Assembly: GCA_002702705.1 (NCBI GenBank)
Contig: PABH01000016.1
Location: forward strand, 1 to 50,765
Reading direction: 5' to 3'
DNA from: Anaerolineaceae bacterium
GTDB lineage: Bacteria; Chloroflexota; Anaerolineae; Anaerolineales; Anaerolineaceae
DNA length: 50,765 nt
This document shows positions 16,241 through 25,048 of the stretch, piece by piece; the first letter of the stretch is position 1, and every line of letters begins with the position of its first letter. The notes under the pieces are model-generated. The model saw only the letters and a list, made by a program, of their open reading frames with translations. It ran no database searches and was not told the origin of the DNA. The position numbers and the translations under genes were made by a program.

Positions 16241-17614
16241 ATGAAAAACAAACTCTGGCAATTAATTGCGATCCTCGCAATCGTGGCAATGGCTTTATCT
16301 GCCTGTCAATCTGCCGCAACGCCAACTGAAGAACCGATGACGGAAGAACCAACTTCCGCACCGGCTGATAGTATGGATATGTCTTATCTGGAACGCGCCA
16401 TGGCTGGCGAATTTTCCGGTACTGTTGTCACAATGGCAGGTCCTTTCACCGATGAAGACGCTGTGAAATTTAACAATTCCATGGCTGACTTTGAAGAAAA
16501 GACCGGTATTGACATCCAATATGAAGGCTCTAAAGAATTTGAAGCCTCCATTTCTATTCGTGTTGAAGGTGGCGACGCTCCCGATATCGCAGACTTCCCG
16601 CAGCCTGGTCTTTTAGCCAGCTTTGTGGATTCCGGTGATGTGGTGGATATGAACCAATACTTAGACATGGATGCCCTTAAAGCCAACTACAATCAATCTT
16701 GGTTAGACATGGCCATGATGGATGGTCCTGATGGCGAAATCATGGCTGGTGTCTGGCAGCGTGTGAACGGTAAATCCCTGGTTTGGTATCCAAAAGATGA
16801 TTTTGATGCCGCAGGTTACGAAATCCCCACTACCTGGGATGAATTGGTTGCCCTCTCACAACAAATCGTTGATGATGGTGATGCCGCCTGGTGTATCGGT
16901 ATTGAATCCGGTGCCGCCACCGGTTGGCCTGCCACCGACTGGATGGAAGAGTTAATGCTGCGCACGACCTCATTAGAAAACTACGATAAATGGGTCACCG
17001 GCGAATTACCCTTCTCATCCCCCGAAGTAAAACATGCTGCTGAAGTTATGTCCGACCTGTGGTTTGCCGATGGCTTTACCTACGGCGGTCGTGCTGCGAT
17101 CACCACCACATTCTTTGGTGATGCCCCATTACCCATGTTTGAAGACGAACCAAAATGCTGGTTACACAAACAAGGTAACTTCATCACCTCCTTCTTCCCG
17201 GCTGGTGCAGAAGCTGGCGTAGATTACGACTTCTTCTATCTGCCTGGTATTGATCCTCAATATGGTAACCCTGTTTTGGTCGCTGGTGACATTATGGCTG
17301 CCTTCGCAGATCGTGATGAAGTTAAAGCCGTCATGGAATACTTCACCACTGGTGCTTCCGTCGAGGGTTGGGTTAAAGCTGGTGGCGCTATCAGCCCCCA
17401 TCAAGACTCCAGCTTAGATTGGTACACCAATGATGTTGACCGCGGTGTTGCCGAGATCATCCTCAACGCTGACTCTGTCCGCTTTGATGGCTCTGACCTC
17501 ATGCCCGGTGCTGTTGGCTCTGGTTCCTTCTGGAAATCCATGACCGATTACATCTCTGGCACAGTTGATCTCGATACTGCTCTGGCGGAAATCGACGCTT
17601 CCTGGCCAAAGTAA
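16241..17614 (+). CDS. Sugar ABC transporter substrate-binding lipoprotein (CUT1)
   Basis: Extracytoplasmic receptor that captures a sugar and delivers it to the adjacent MalF/MalG-type permease. The 457-residue protein has a lipoprotein signal with lipobox 'LSAC' and lipidated Cys22, then a Thr/Glu/Pro-rich linker (about 25-45) and a family-1 solute-binding fold with 'FEEKTGIDIQYEG', 'GGDAPDIADFPQPG' and 'PTTWDELVALSQQI'. A strong GGAGGAG precedes the ATG. Codon use is more C-ending and G+C-rich than in neighbours, as in heavily expressed genes. A stem-loop follows the stop codon, ahead of the permease genes. Ligand is unknown; the linked trehalose synthase and amylosucrase suggest an alpha-glucoside such as sucrose, maltose or trehalose. 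Confidence 0.92.
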   Translation: MKNKLWQLIAILAIVAMALSACQSAATPTEEPMTEEPTSAPADSMDMSYLERAMAGEFSGTVVTMAGPFTDEDAVKFNNSMADFEEKTGIDIQYEGSKEFEASISIRVEGGDAPDIADFPQPGLLASFVDSGDVVDMNQYLDMDALKANYNQSWLDMAMMDGPDGEIMAGVWQRVNGKSLVWYPKDDFDAAGYEIPTTWDELVALSQQIVDDGDAAWCIGIESGAATGWPATDWMEELMLRTTSLENYDKWVTGELPFSSPEVKHAAEVMSDLWFADGFTYGGRAAITTTFFGDAPLPMFEDEPKCWLHKQGNFITSFFPAGAEAGVDYDFFYLPGIDPQYGNPVLVAGDIMAAFADRDEVKAVMEYFTTGASVEGWVKAGGAISPHQDSSLDWYTNDVDRGVAEIILNADSVRFDGSDLMPGAVGSGSFWKSMTDYISGTVDLDTALAEIDASWPK

Positions 17615-17626
17615 ACTAGTTCTTTG

Positions 17627-17654
17627 AAGGGGTGGGCGCTTGTCCACCCCTTTT
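17627..17654 (+). terminator. Intercistronic stem-loop after the sugar-binding protein
   Basis: AAGGGGTGG (17627-17635) pairs with CCACCCCTT (17644-17652) around an 8-base loop, followed by only TT before GC. It looks like a leaky terminator or 3' stabiliser that leaves more binding-protein message than permease message. Confidence 0.7.
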
Positions 17655-17704
17655 GCTTATCGCTCAACGCTATCCCATTAAAAACCCAAAAGAGGAGAAA
17701 CAAT

Positions 17705-18820
17705 ATGCTGAGCGGACCTTCTGGAAAACGCGGAAATGTCCTGAGTTGGATCACCGATACCCTAGGACGCATTATCATTGCGCTTATCGTTCCTATCATA
17801 ACTTTTATTGTATTGTGGCAGGGATTTATATTCCTGCGAGACAGTAACGCACCCAAAATGATCATTGTTTTAGTTGCTATCCTGTGGGGTGTTGGTGGGG
17901 TGGCCTTACTGTTTTATGTTACCAATTGGCTGATTGAGCAGCTCCCCGATGAATGGCGCAGCCGTTTTCAACCCTTTTTATTCATTGGACCTGCCATTGC
18001 CCTTTTATTTTATTTTTTGGCAATCCCGACTATCCGTACATTTATCTTAAGTTTAAAGAGTGCTAACAGTAATGAATGGGTCGGTCTCCAAAATTATTTA
18101 TTCACCTTCACAGATCGTGCCATGTTAGAAGCTTATCGTAACAATTTGTTGTGGTTAGTGATTGGTACGAGTTTATGTGTTTCATTTGGTTTGTTAATTG
18201 CAGTCTTGGCTGATCGCAGCAAATATGAGAACATATTCAAAGCGCTTATCTTTTTACCAATGGCAATCTCATTTGTTGGTTCAGGCATCATCTGGCGTTT
18301 TATTTATTATTATGCGCCTCCTGGGCGTCCCCAAATAGGTGTCTTAAACGCAGTGGTGACTGGATTAGGAGGTGAACCGCAAGCCTGGTTGACCTTATTG
18401 CAGCCCTGGAACAACTTTTTCTTGATCATCATTATGATCTGGTTACAAACCGGATATGCAATGGTTCTTTTCTCAGCCGCAATTAAAGGTATTCCAGCTG
18501 AATTATTAGAAGCTGCACGAGTTGATGGAGCCAATGAGTTTAGTATTTTCTTTAAAATTACCATTCCGTATATCATGGGCACCCTCATCACCGTAACCAC
18601 CACCATCGTCATATTTACGCTGAAGCTGTTTGATATTGTTATTGTTATGACAGGAGGTCAATACGGTACGCATGTAATTGCCACCCAGTTTTACCGGCAG
18701 TTCTTTACAAATCGAAATTTTGGCGTCGGTTCTGCAATTGCTATTGTTTTGTTAATTGCAGTCATTCCAGTGATGATTTATAACTTACGCTCGTTCGGAG
18801 AAAGGCAGGCATTCAAATGA
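17705..18820 (+). CDS. Sugar ABC permease, MalF type
   Basis: Inner-membrane channel subunit of a CUT1 sugar importer, 371 residues with about eight hydrophobic helices, two of them in the N-terminal 80 residues ahead of the six-helix core. The ATPase-docking EAA loop is at about 269 ('EAARVDGANEFSIFFKITIP'). ATG 17705 is chosen because AGAGGAGA lies six to seven bases before it; an upstream in-frame ATG at 17624 would start inside the preceding stem-loop region. It overlaps the next gene by four bases (ATGA), so the two permeases are made together. No ATPase gene is in the operon. Confidence 0.92.
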   Translation: MLSGPSGKRGNVLSWITDTLGRIIIALIVPIITFIVLWQGFIFLRDSNAPKMIIVLVAILWGVGGVALLFYVTNWLIEQLPDEWRSRFQPFLFIGPAIALLFYFLAIPTIRTFILSLKSANSNEWVGLQNYLFTFTDRAMLEAYRNNLLWLVIGTSLCVSFGLLIAVLADRSKYENIFKALIFLPMAISFVGSGIIWRFIYYYAPPGRPQIGVLNAVVTGLGGEPQAWLTLLQPWNNFFLIIIMIWLQTGYAMVLFSAAIKGIPAELLEAARVDGANEFSIFFKITIPYIMGTLITVTTTIVIFTLKLFDIVIVMTGGQYGTHVIATQFYRQFFTNRNFGVGSAIAIVLLIAVIPVMIYNLRSFGERQAFK

Positions 18821-19923
18821 GTAAAAAAGCCAGTCAGAAAAATCAAAAAAAGATCTCAAATATCCTTGTAAATGGAACTTTGATCTTAATTGTATTACTG
18901 TGGACAATACCTACCATTGGTTTGCTTGTTAGTTCATTTCGAACACGGGATGCAATTGCCACTTCCGGCTGGTGGACTGTTTTACCCCACCGAGAATGGA
19001 CGACAACTTCCCAAATCCAATTGGATGAAGATACAGACTTAAATGCACCCATTGTGGTAAATGGTGTCGCGTATGAAGATGATGCCCTACGTGATGGGGT
19101 TGCGCTGGGAGATGGCACACAGATCAAATGGCAGTCCCGCCGTAATCGCATTATTGATGTCCAAGAAAAAGAGTGGGCGATTAATTCGGAATATACGCTT
19201 CAAAATTATAAAAACGTGATGACCGGGAAAACCTACGAATATGTAGATAGTGAGGGAAACGCAAAAACAGAACAGGGAGATGATATGAGCAATTCCTTCC
19301 TGAATACGGTTGCTGTTTCCATTCCTGCCACAATCATTCCAATTTTGATTGCAGCCTTTGCTGCGTATGGTTTTGCCTGGATGAAGTTTCCCGGTAGAAA
19401 ATTTCTATTTACAACGGTGGTTGCGTTATTAGTTGTACCGCTCCAATTGGCTCTTATTCCAATCTTACGAGACTTCGTGGCACTAAATCTCAATGGTACA
19501 TACCTGGCAGTATGGTTGGCACATGCGGGTTTTGGATTACCATTGGCAACCTATCTTTTGTATAACTATATTAGTAGTTTGCCACGAGATATTCTTGAAT
19601 CAGCTTTCATAGACGGGGCTTCACATTTTACCATCTTCACCCGCCTTATTCTACCGCTATCCGTACCAGCCTTAGCTTCATTTGCCATTTTCCAATTCTT
19701 ATGGGTTTGGAATGATTATTTGGTGGCATTGGTCTTTATCGGCGCCAAACCTGATGTTCAGGTCATGACCATGCGTTTGGCTGAGATGGTAGGATCTCGT
19801 GGACAGGACTGGCATGTACTCACTTCAGGTGCATTCATAACCATGATTCTGCCGCTCGTTGTTTTCTTTTCACTACAAAGATTCTTTGTTCGTGGCCTTA
19901 TGGCCGGGTCCGTTAAAGGGTAG
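18817..19923 (+). CDS. Sugar ABC permease, MalG type, with long first external loop
   Basis: Partner channel subunit of the MalF-type permease, 368 residues versus about 280 usual. TM1 is at about 12-34; the extra length is a hydrophilic region of about 100 residues (about 45-150, rich in Asp/Glu/Thr) between TM1 and the core, facing outside. The EAA loop is at about 261 ('ESAFIDGASHFTIFTRLILP'). The long loop could contact the binding protein. The start overlaps the previous stop by four bases. A 13-bp hairpin follows 28 bases after the stop. Confidence 0.92.
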   Translation: MSKKASQKNQKKISNILVNGTLILIVLLWTIPTIGLLVSSFRTRDAIATSGWWTVLPHREWTTTSQIQLDEDTDLNAPIVVNGVAYEDDALRDGVALGDGTQIKWQSRRNRIIDVQEKEWAINSEYTLQNYKNVMTGKTYEYVDSEGNAKTEQGDDMSNSFLNTVAVSIPATIIPILIAAFAAYGFAWMKFPGRKFLFTTVVALLVVPLQLALIPILRDFVALNLNGTYLAVWLAHAGFGLPLATYLLYNYISSLPRDILESAFIDGASHFTIFTRLILPLSVPALASFAIFQFLWVWNDYLVALVFIGAKPDVQVMTMRLAEMVGSRGQDWHVLTSGAFITMILPLVVFFSLQRFFVRGLMAGSVKG

Positions 19924-19951
19924 AAGGTCTCCTGCGTTTCTTTTCTCTTGG

Positions 19952-19985
19952 TTCCTCATCCAGGTGTAAAATCCTGGATGAGGAA
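19952..19985 (+). other. Perfect 13-bp hairpin between MalG and the aldo/keto reductase
   Basis: TTCCTCATCCAGG (19952-19964) and CCTGGATGAGGAA (19973-19985) pair completely around an 8-base loop. There is no T run on either side in either direction, so it is not a standard intrinsic terminator. It may be an RNA-processing or stability element within the operon. Confidence 0.6.
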
Positions 19986-20047
19986 AGGCAGGTGCTAATC
20001 TTTCACTAACGGCGAAAAAATTACTTAATTCAATGGGAGGATAGTTT

Positions 20048-21064
20048 GTGAAATACAGAAATCTTGGAAACACGGGGTTACTTGTCTCTGAACTGGCCTT
20101 AGGCACCATGGTCTTTGGAGAAAACAGCCAACGCAGCACTCCTCCGGAACAAGTAAAACCGATTATTGATCAGTTTTTAGATGCAGGTGGAAACCATATC
20201 GACACCGCCAATGTGTATGCCGGCGGCCGTTCTGAAGAATTGGTGGGTTCTGCCATTCAAACGAACCGTCATAAAATTATCTTGGCAACAAAAACTCGCT
20301 TCCCTATGGGCTCAGGGCCAAATGACAGTGGACTTTCGCGATATCATATAATTAACAGTGTAGAAGCCAGTTTACGCCGCTTAAAAACTGATTATATCGA
20401 TTTATTGTACATGCACTGTTGGGATCCCATCACACCAATTGAAGAATCACTACGTACCTTCGATAACCTGGTAAATAGTGGTAAAGTGCGTTATATCGGT
20501 GTTTCAAATTTTAAAGCCTGGCAGTTGATGAAAGCCTTATGTGTCAGTGACGCAAATCACTGGATCCGTTTTTCAGCTGCTCAATATCAATATAGTTTAG
20601 TGGAACGCAACATCGAAAATGAGTTTTCAGATCTCTTCCTCAAAGAAGGGCTTGGATTGGTTCCTTGGGGACCTCTGGGCGGAGGATTTTTAACGGGAAA
20701 ATACAAACAAAACCAAAAACCACAATCCCCTCAAGAAGGACGCATTGCCGTAACCCCAAAAAATGATGAGGAAGCGTGGGAAAATCGCAGTCGGGATAAA
20801 AACTGGAAAATTATCAATCAGTTACAAATTCTAAGTCAAAAATATCAAGCATCGGTTTCCCAAATCGCAATTGCTTGGTTAAAACAACAACCAGCAGTAG
20901 CTTCTGTTATCGTGGGTATTCGTACTCAAGAACAATTAATGGATAATTTAGGAGCAGCAGACCTTGATTTATCCTATGAAGATATTACCCTTTTATCTGA
21001 AATCAGCAGACCGGAAACACCTTATCCTTATGGGTTCTTAAACAATTATGGAAAACGAGGATAA
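20048..21064 (+). CDS. Aldo/keto reductase
   Basis: A 338-residue NAD(P)H-dependent barrel oxidoreductase. Catalytic tetrad: Asp52 and Tyr57 ('HIDTANVYAGG'), Lys82 ('ILATKTRF') and His123 ('LLYMHCWD'). 'VASVIVGIRTQEQL' near the C-terminus is the cofactor-phosphate binding segment. It matches the sugar-operon type of AKR (YajO/IolS-like), which may reduce or oxidise an aldehyde sugar. The start is GTG, with GGGAGGA about five bases upstream. It sits between the transporter genes and the two glucan enzymes on the same strand, so a role in handling the imported sugar is likely. It is not a close copy of the aldo/keto reductase at 3.9 kb. Confidence 0.9.
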   Translation: MKYRNLGNTGLLVSELALGTMVFGENSQRSTPPEQVKPIIDQFLDAGGNHIDTANVYAGGRSEELVGSAIQTNRHKIILATKTRFPMGSGPNDSGLSRYHIINSVEASLRRLKTDYIDLLYMHCWDPITPIEESLRTFDNLVNSGKVRYIGVSNFKAWQLMKALCVSDANHWIRFSAAQYQYSLVERNIENEFSDLFLKEGLGLVPWGPLGGGFLTGKYKQNQKPQSPQEGRIAVTPKNDEEAWENRSRDKNWKIINQLQILSQKYQASVSQIAIAWLKQQPAVASVIVGIRTQEQLMDNLGAADLDLSYEDITLLSEISRPETPYPYGFLNNYGKRG

Positions 21065-21203
21065 CTTTAATGTGACCGTTTTTACATACCATAGTACCTG
21101 ATAAAATTAATCTTCATTTAGTTAACTATAAATCATTACATTATATTTTTTACACCGGTTTGATTAAGCTAATTTTAGGTCAAATTTGATTATAAGCATT
21201 AGA

Positions 21204-21222
21204 TCACCACAAATTTTGGTGA
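21204..21222 (+). other. Small hairpin at the trehalose synthase ribosome binding site
   Basis: TCACCA (21204-21209) pairs with TGGTGA (21217-21222), ending at the AAAGGA used by the trehalose synthase gene. It might modulate translation, but the stem is short. Confidence 0.3.
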
Positions 21223-21240
21223 AAGGATAAAATATTTAGT

Positions 21241-22875
21241 ATGTCATTACAGACACCCTGGTATAAAAATGCGATTTTTTATGAAGTAAACGTTCGCGCC
21301 TATAAAGATTCAAACGGTGATGGACATGGCGATCTCCAAGGATTGATTCAAAAATTGGATTACCTTAAAGACCTTGGGGTAGATTGCCTTTGGTTGATGC
21401 CCATTTACCATTCTCCTTTAAAGGATGATGGTTATGATATTTCGGATTATTATAATATTCAGGAAACTTTTGGCGATATTTCCGATTTTAAATTATTGAT
21501 TAACGAAGCCCACCAAAGAGGTATTCGTATCATAACCGATCTCGTAATGAACCACACCTCCGATCAGCACCCCTGGTTTCAGGCTTCCCGCTCTTCAAAA
21601 GATTCACCTTTCCGCGATTATTACGTATGGAGTGATGATAATACAAAATATGATTTGACCCGCATCATTTTTTTAGATACGGAAGAATCAAATTGGACTT
21701 TCGACGAAAAAACAGGTCAATATTACTGGCATCGGTTTTATTCTTCACAACCTGATTTAAATTTTGATAACCCCAATGTACGCCAGGCAATGAAAGATAT
21801 CATGAAATTCTGGCTAGATATGGGAATTGATGGTTTCCGTGCCGATGCAGTCCCATATCTATTTGAACGGGAAGGTACTATTAATGAAAACCTGCCCGAA
21901 ACCCATACTTATTTAAAGGAAATTCGCGCTTATCTGGACGAAAATTACCCGGATCGAATTCTTTTGGCGGAAGCAAATCAATGGCCAAAAGATGTACTTG
22001 CGTATTTTGGTGATGGCGACGAATTCCACATGGGGTTTCATTTTCCTATTATGCCTCGTATTTACATGTCTTTACGAAAACAAGACCGAGAATCATTGGT
22101 ATGGATTATGCGGCAAACACCGGATATCCCGGATAACTGCCAATGGTGTACCTTTTTGCGTAATCATGATGAACTCACTTTAGAAATGGTCACAGAAGAA
22201 GAACGGCAATGGATGTGGAAGGAATACGCCCCCAATCCACGTATGCGTTTAAATTTGGGCATTCGGCGACGTCTAGCACCGCTATTAGAGAATAATCCCA
22301 ATAAAATCCATCTAGCCAACGCCATCTTGTTTGCACTTCCCGGAACACCCATTATTTATTATGGTGATGAAATTGGGATGGGTGATAATATTTGGTTAGA
22401 TGATCGAAATGGAGTTAGAACGCCAATGCAGTGGGATGATTCCAAAAATGCGGGGTTTTCTTCTGCCAACCCTGAAAATCTATACGCACCTGTTATACAA
22501 GATGAAACATTTGGATATACTAAAATTAATGTAGAAAATCAAATCAACAATCCCCTTTCTTTATTAAATTTCATGAAAAAGCTAATTTACTTAAGAAAAA
22601 ATAACTTAACTTTTTCTCTTGGTGACTTTCAGTGGCTAAACATAACAGATCCCGCAATTGTCGCTTTTTCACGTTCCTACCAAAATGAAACTATGGTCGC
22701 TATCAACAACCTCTCTGATCAAGTAAAATCCGTACAAACTTCACTAGATGGAGTTAATGGAAAACCATTGGATCTCTGGTCCACAATGCCGCTTCCCAAT
22801 TCTGAAGATGGTCAAATTAATTTAACCTTACAACCTAATCAATTCGTCTGGCTTAAGTACACATCCAGCCAGTGA
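21241..22875 (+). CDS. treS: Trehalose synthase (maltose alpha-D-glucosyltransferase)
   Basis: Cytoplasmic GH13 enzyme that interconverts maltose and trehalose. At 544 residues it has the usual length of a stand-alone TreS without fused maltokinase. Family landmarks are strong: 'WYKNAIFYEVNVRAYKDSNG' at the start, 'MNHTSDQHPWFQ', nucleophile Asp202 ('GFRADAVPYLFERE'), acid/base Glu244 ('LLAEANQWP'), third acid Asp310 ('FLRNHDELTLEM'), and 'GIRRRLAPLL' and 'YYGDEIGMGDNIWL', which distinguish TreS from other alpha-glucosidases. A C-terminal beta domain follows. Its stop is 7 bases before the amylosucrase start. AAAGGA lies 12-13 bases before the ATG, rather far. The 176 bases upstream hold no clear promoter, so it probably belongs to the upstream operon. 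Confidence 0.93.
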   Translation: MSLQTPWYKNAIFYEVNVRAYKDSNGDGHGDLQGLIQKLDYLKDLGVDCLWLMPIYHSPLKDDGYDISDYYNIQETFGDISDFKLLINEAHQRGIRIITDLVMNHTSDQHPWFQASRSSKDSPFRDYYVWSDDNTKYDLTRIIFLDTEESNWTFDEKTGQYYWHRFYSSQPDLNFDNPNVRQAMKDIMKFWLDMGIDGFRADAVPYLFEREGTINENLPETHTYLKEIRAYLDENYPDRILLAEANQWPKDVLAYFGDGDEFHMGFHFPIMPRIYMSLRKQDRESLVWIMRQTPDIPDNCQWCTFLRNHDELTLEMVTEEERQWMWKEYAPNPRMRLNLGIRRRLAPLLENNPNKIHLANAILFALPGTPIIYYGDEIGMGDNIWLDDRNGVRTPMQWDDSKNAGFSSANPENLYAPVIQDETFGYTKINVENQINNPLSLLNFMKKLIYLRKNNLTFSLGDFQWLNITDPAIVAFSRSYQNETMVAINNLSDQVKSVQTSLDGVNGKPLDLWSTMPLPNSEDGQINLTLQPNQFVWLKYTSSQ

Positions 22876-22882
22876 GGTAAAC

Positions 22883-24847
22883 ATGTTAACAAACCAAGCG
22901 GATTTATACCAACAACAGACCACCTGGAATCGAATGTTACCGCGGATAAAAAAACATTTTTCTGCTGACATTAAAAGAAACAAAACAATGTGGACAGATT
23001 ATTTTGCACGATTAGAAGGGTTCTTCCCTCCCCTTTTCCAGCGGTATTATTTTCTTTATGGGGGGGCATATGATTTTTATTATCATCTCGAAGATCTTTT
23101 AATTAGTATCACCTCAGCTTGGAAGGAACGCTCTCCTGCTTTAAAAGCTTTGGATCAAAATCGTCTGGCAAACCCCGATTGGTTTCAATCAAACCAAATG
23201 CTTGGTGGGGTATGTTATGTTGACTTATTCGCCGGTGATCTATCCGGTATCAGTGAAAAAATCCCCTACTTTAAAGAGTTGGGTTTAACTTATCTACACC
23301 TCATGCCCCTTTATAAAGTGCCGGAAGGTGAAAATGACGGTGGTTACGCCGTCACCAGTTACCGTGAAGTAAATCCGGAGTTAGGCAGTATGCAGCAATT
23401 GACTGATTTGGCAGAAGAACTGCGCCTGAATGGCATTAGCCTGGTTCTTGATGTAGTTTATAACCATACAGCGGATAATCACAAATGGGCGATCAAAGCC
23501 CAACAGGGTGACCCCCAATACCAACGATATTATTATATGTTTCCAGACCGTGTAATGCCCGATGCCTATGAACGAAACCTGCGGGAAATTTTTCCAGAAG
23601 AACATCCGGGTGCTTTCACGTTCCAAGAAAAAATCCAAAAATGGGTTTGGACGACCTTTCATTCCTACCAGTGGGATCTCAATTACAGTAATCCCGAAGT
23701 ATTTAACCGCATGGCAGATGAACTACTCTTCCTGGCAAATATAGGCGTAGAAGTGCTGCGGCTAGACGCGGTAGCTTTTACCTGGAAAAGATTGGGCACC
23801 AATTGTGAAAATTTGCCAGAAGCACACTTATTAATTCAAGCATTTAATGCGATTGTGCAGATTGTAGCACCAGCCATGTTATTTAAGTCGGAAGCGATTG
23901 TTCATCCGGATGAGGTTGTTAAATACATTCACCCCGAAGAATGTCAACTTTCTTATAACCCATTGCTAATGGCACTTTTGTGGAATTCATTAGCTACGCG
24001 CAAAACGGATTTATTAACCCAAGCCTTACAACGCAGACACACGCTTCCACATGGAACTTCATGGGTGAATTATGTCCGCTGCCATGATGATATTGGGTGG
24101 ACTTTCTCGGATGAAGATGCATCTGAATTGGGTTATAACGGTTTTTACCACCGCCAATTTTTAAATCAGTTTTATACCGGGCGCTTTGAGGGTTCGTTCG
24201 CGCGCGGTTTACCGTTCCAGGAGAATCCACTTACTGGTGATCTGCGGATATGTGGTACTTGTGCTTCCCTTGCTGGTTTAGAAAAAGCTTTGACCATAGA
24301 AACTGATAAAGAAGTTGATTTGGCAATTAAAAGACACCTGTTGATACATGGGATTATCCTTACAGCTGGTGGAATTCCATTACTTTATCTAGGAGATGAG
24401 GTTGCCATGTTAAATGACTACAGCTTCAGGAATGATCCTGAAAAGGCACATGATTCGCGTTGGGTCCATCGCCCTGAAGCTGATTGGGATCACTATGAAA
24501 AACGCCATAAAAAAAATACAATCCAAGGGAGAACGTATCAGGGGCTGCAAAAATTAATTCAAATTCGCAAAAATACCCCTGCCCTCTCCGATGGTGCACT
24601 GGAAGCTGTGGATACTGGCAATCAGCATTTGTTGTGTTTTGTTCGAACAAGCGAAAATAAGCGGGTTTTGGTCATTGGTAACTTTAGTGAACAGCGCCAG
24701 CCATTTTCCGCCAACTTACTACGTCTGTATGGCTTAGGTTATCACTTCCGTGACCTACTCAGTGGTATATTGTTTGAACTGACAGATCTCAGCCTGGAAC
24801 CATTCGAACTTAAAATCCTCAAACCCATTAACGGCGAAGAAAATTAA
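22883..24847 (+). CDS. Amylosucrase
   Basis: GH13 subfamily 4 glucosyltransferase that builds alpha-1,4-glucan from sucrose, releasing fructose. The 654 residues match the family length. The all-helical N-terminal domain (about 1-90) is present. Catalytic residues are Asp295 ('RLDAVAFTWK'), Glu337 ('LFKSEAIVHP') and Asp402 ('RCHDDIGWTF'); the blocks 'GTNCENLPEAH', 'YNPLLMALLWN' and 'HPEECQLSYNP' are diagnostic for amylosucrase over sucrose phosphorylase. No signal peptide, so it acts on imported sucrose. It is coupled to trehalose synthase by a 7-base gap and is the last gene of the operon; no clear terminator follows. It could also isomerise sucrose, as some homologues do. Confidence 0.93.
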   Translation: MLTNQADLYQQQTTWNRMLPRIKKHFSADIKRNKTMWTDYFARLEGFFPPLFQRYYFLYGGAYDFYYHLEDLLISITSAWKERSPALKALDQNRLANPDWFQSNQMLGGVCYVDLFAGDLSGISEKIPYFKELGLTYLHLMPLYKVPEGENDGGYAVTSYREVNPELGSMQQLTDLAEELRLNGISLVLDVVYNHTADNHKWAIKAQQGDPQYQRYYYMFPDRVMPDAYERNLREIFPEEHPGAFTFQEKIQKWVWTTFHSYQWDLNYSNPEVFNRMADELLFLANIGVEVLRLDAVAFTWKRLGTNCENLPEAHLLIQAFNAIVQIVAPAMLFKSEAIVHPDEVVKYIHPEECQLSYNPLLMALLWNSLATRKTDLLTQALQRRHTLPHGTSWVNYVRCHDDIGWTFSDEDASELGYNGFYHRQFLNQFYTGRFEGSFARGLPFQENPLTGDLRICGTCASLAGLEKALTIETDKEVDLAIKRHLLIHGIILTAGGIPLLYLGDEVAMLNDYSFRNDPEKAHDSRWVHRPEADWDHYEKRHKKNTIQGRTYQGLQKLIQIRKNTPALSDGALEAVDTGNQHLLCFVRTSENKRVLVIGNFSEQRQPFSANLLRLYGLGYHFRDLLSGILFELTDLSLEPFELKILKPINGEEN

Positions 24848-24986
24848 CCCTGCAAATTTTTTTTCAAACCCAAAAAAGAATTATAACTATTGAGAAAGAC
24901 TCATACTTTTTTAGTGAAATCATGTAAATAATTTTTCTTAGTGAAACTGAACAAACCCTATAAGTAAGTAAACATTTTATCTCATT

Positions 24987-25015
24987 TTGATTAAATCCCC
25001 TGTTCCTCCTATAAT
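24987..25015 (+). promoter_or_regulatory. Promoter of the membrane coiled-coil gene
   Basis: TTGATT (24987-24992), 17 bases, perfect TATAAT (25010-25015), about 25 bases before the leader start and 33 before the ATG. Good match to sigma70-type consensus. Confidence 0.7.
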
Positions 25016-25048
25016 CAAAAAGAGCAATTATTGTTAAAGGGAATATAA

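Noticed and set aside
17627-17654. Stem-loop after the sugar-binding protein as a riboswitch.
   Set aside because: It is a single short hairpin after a stop codon with no conserved aptamer core.
3874-21064. The two aldo/keto reductases as a recent duplication.
   Set aside because: They share the tetrad positions (52, 57, 82, about 123) common to the family, but differ throughout the C-terminal half and in length.
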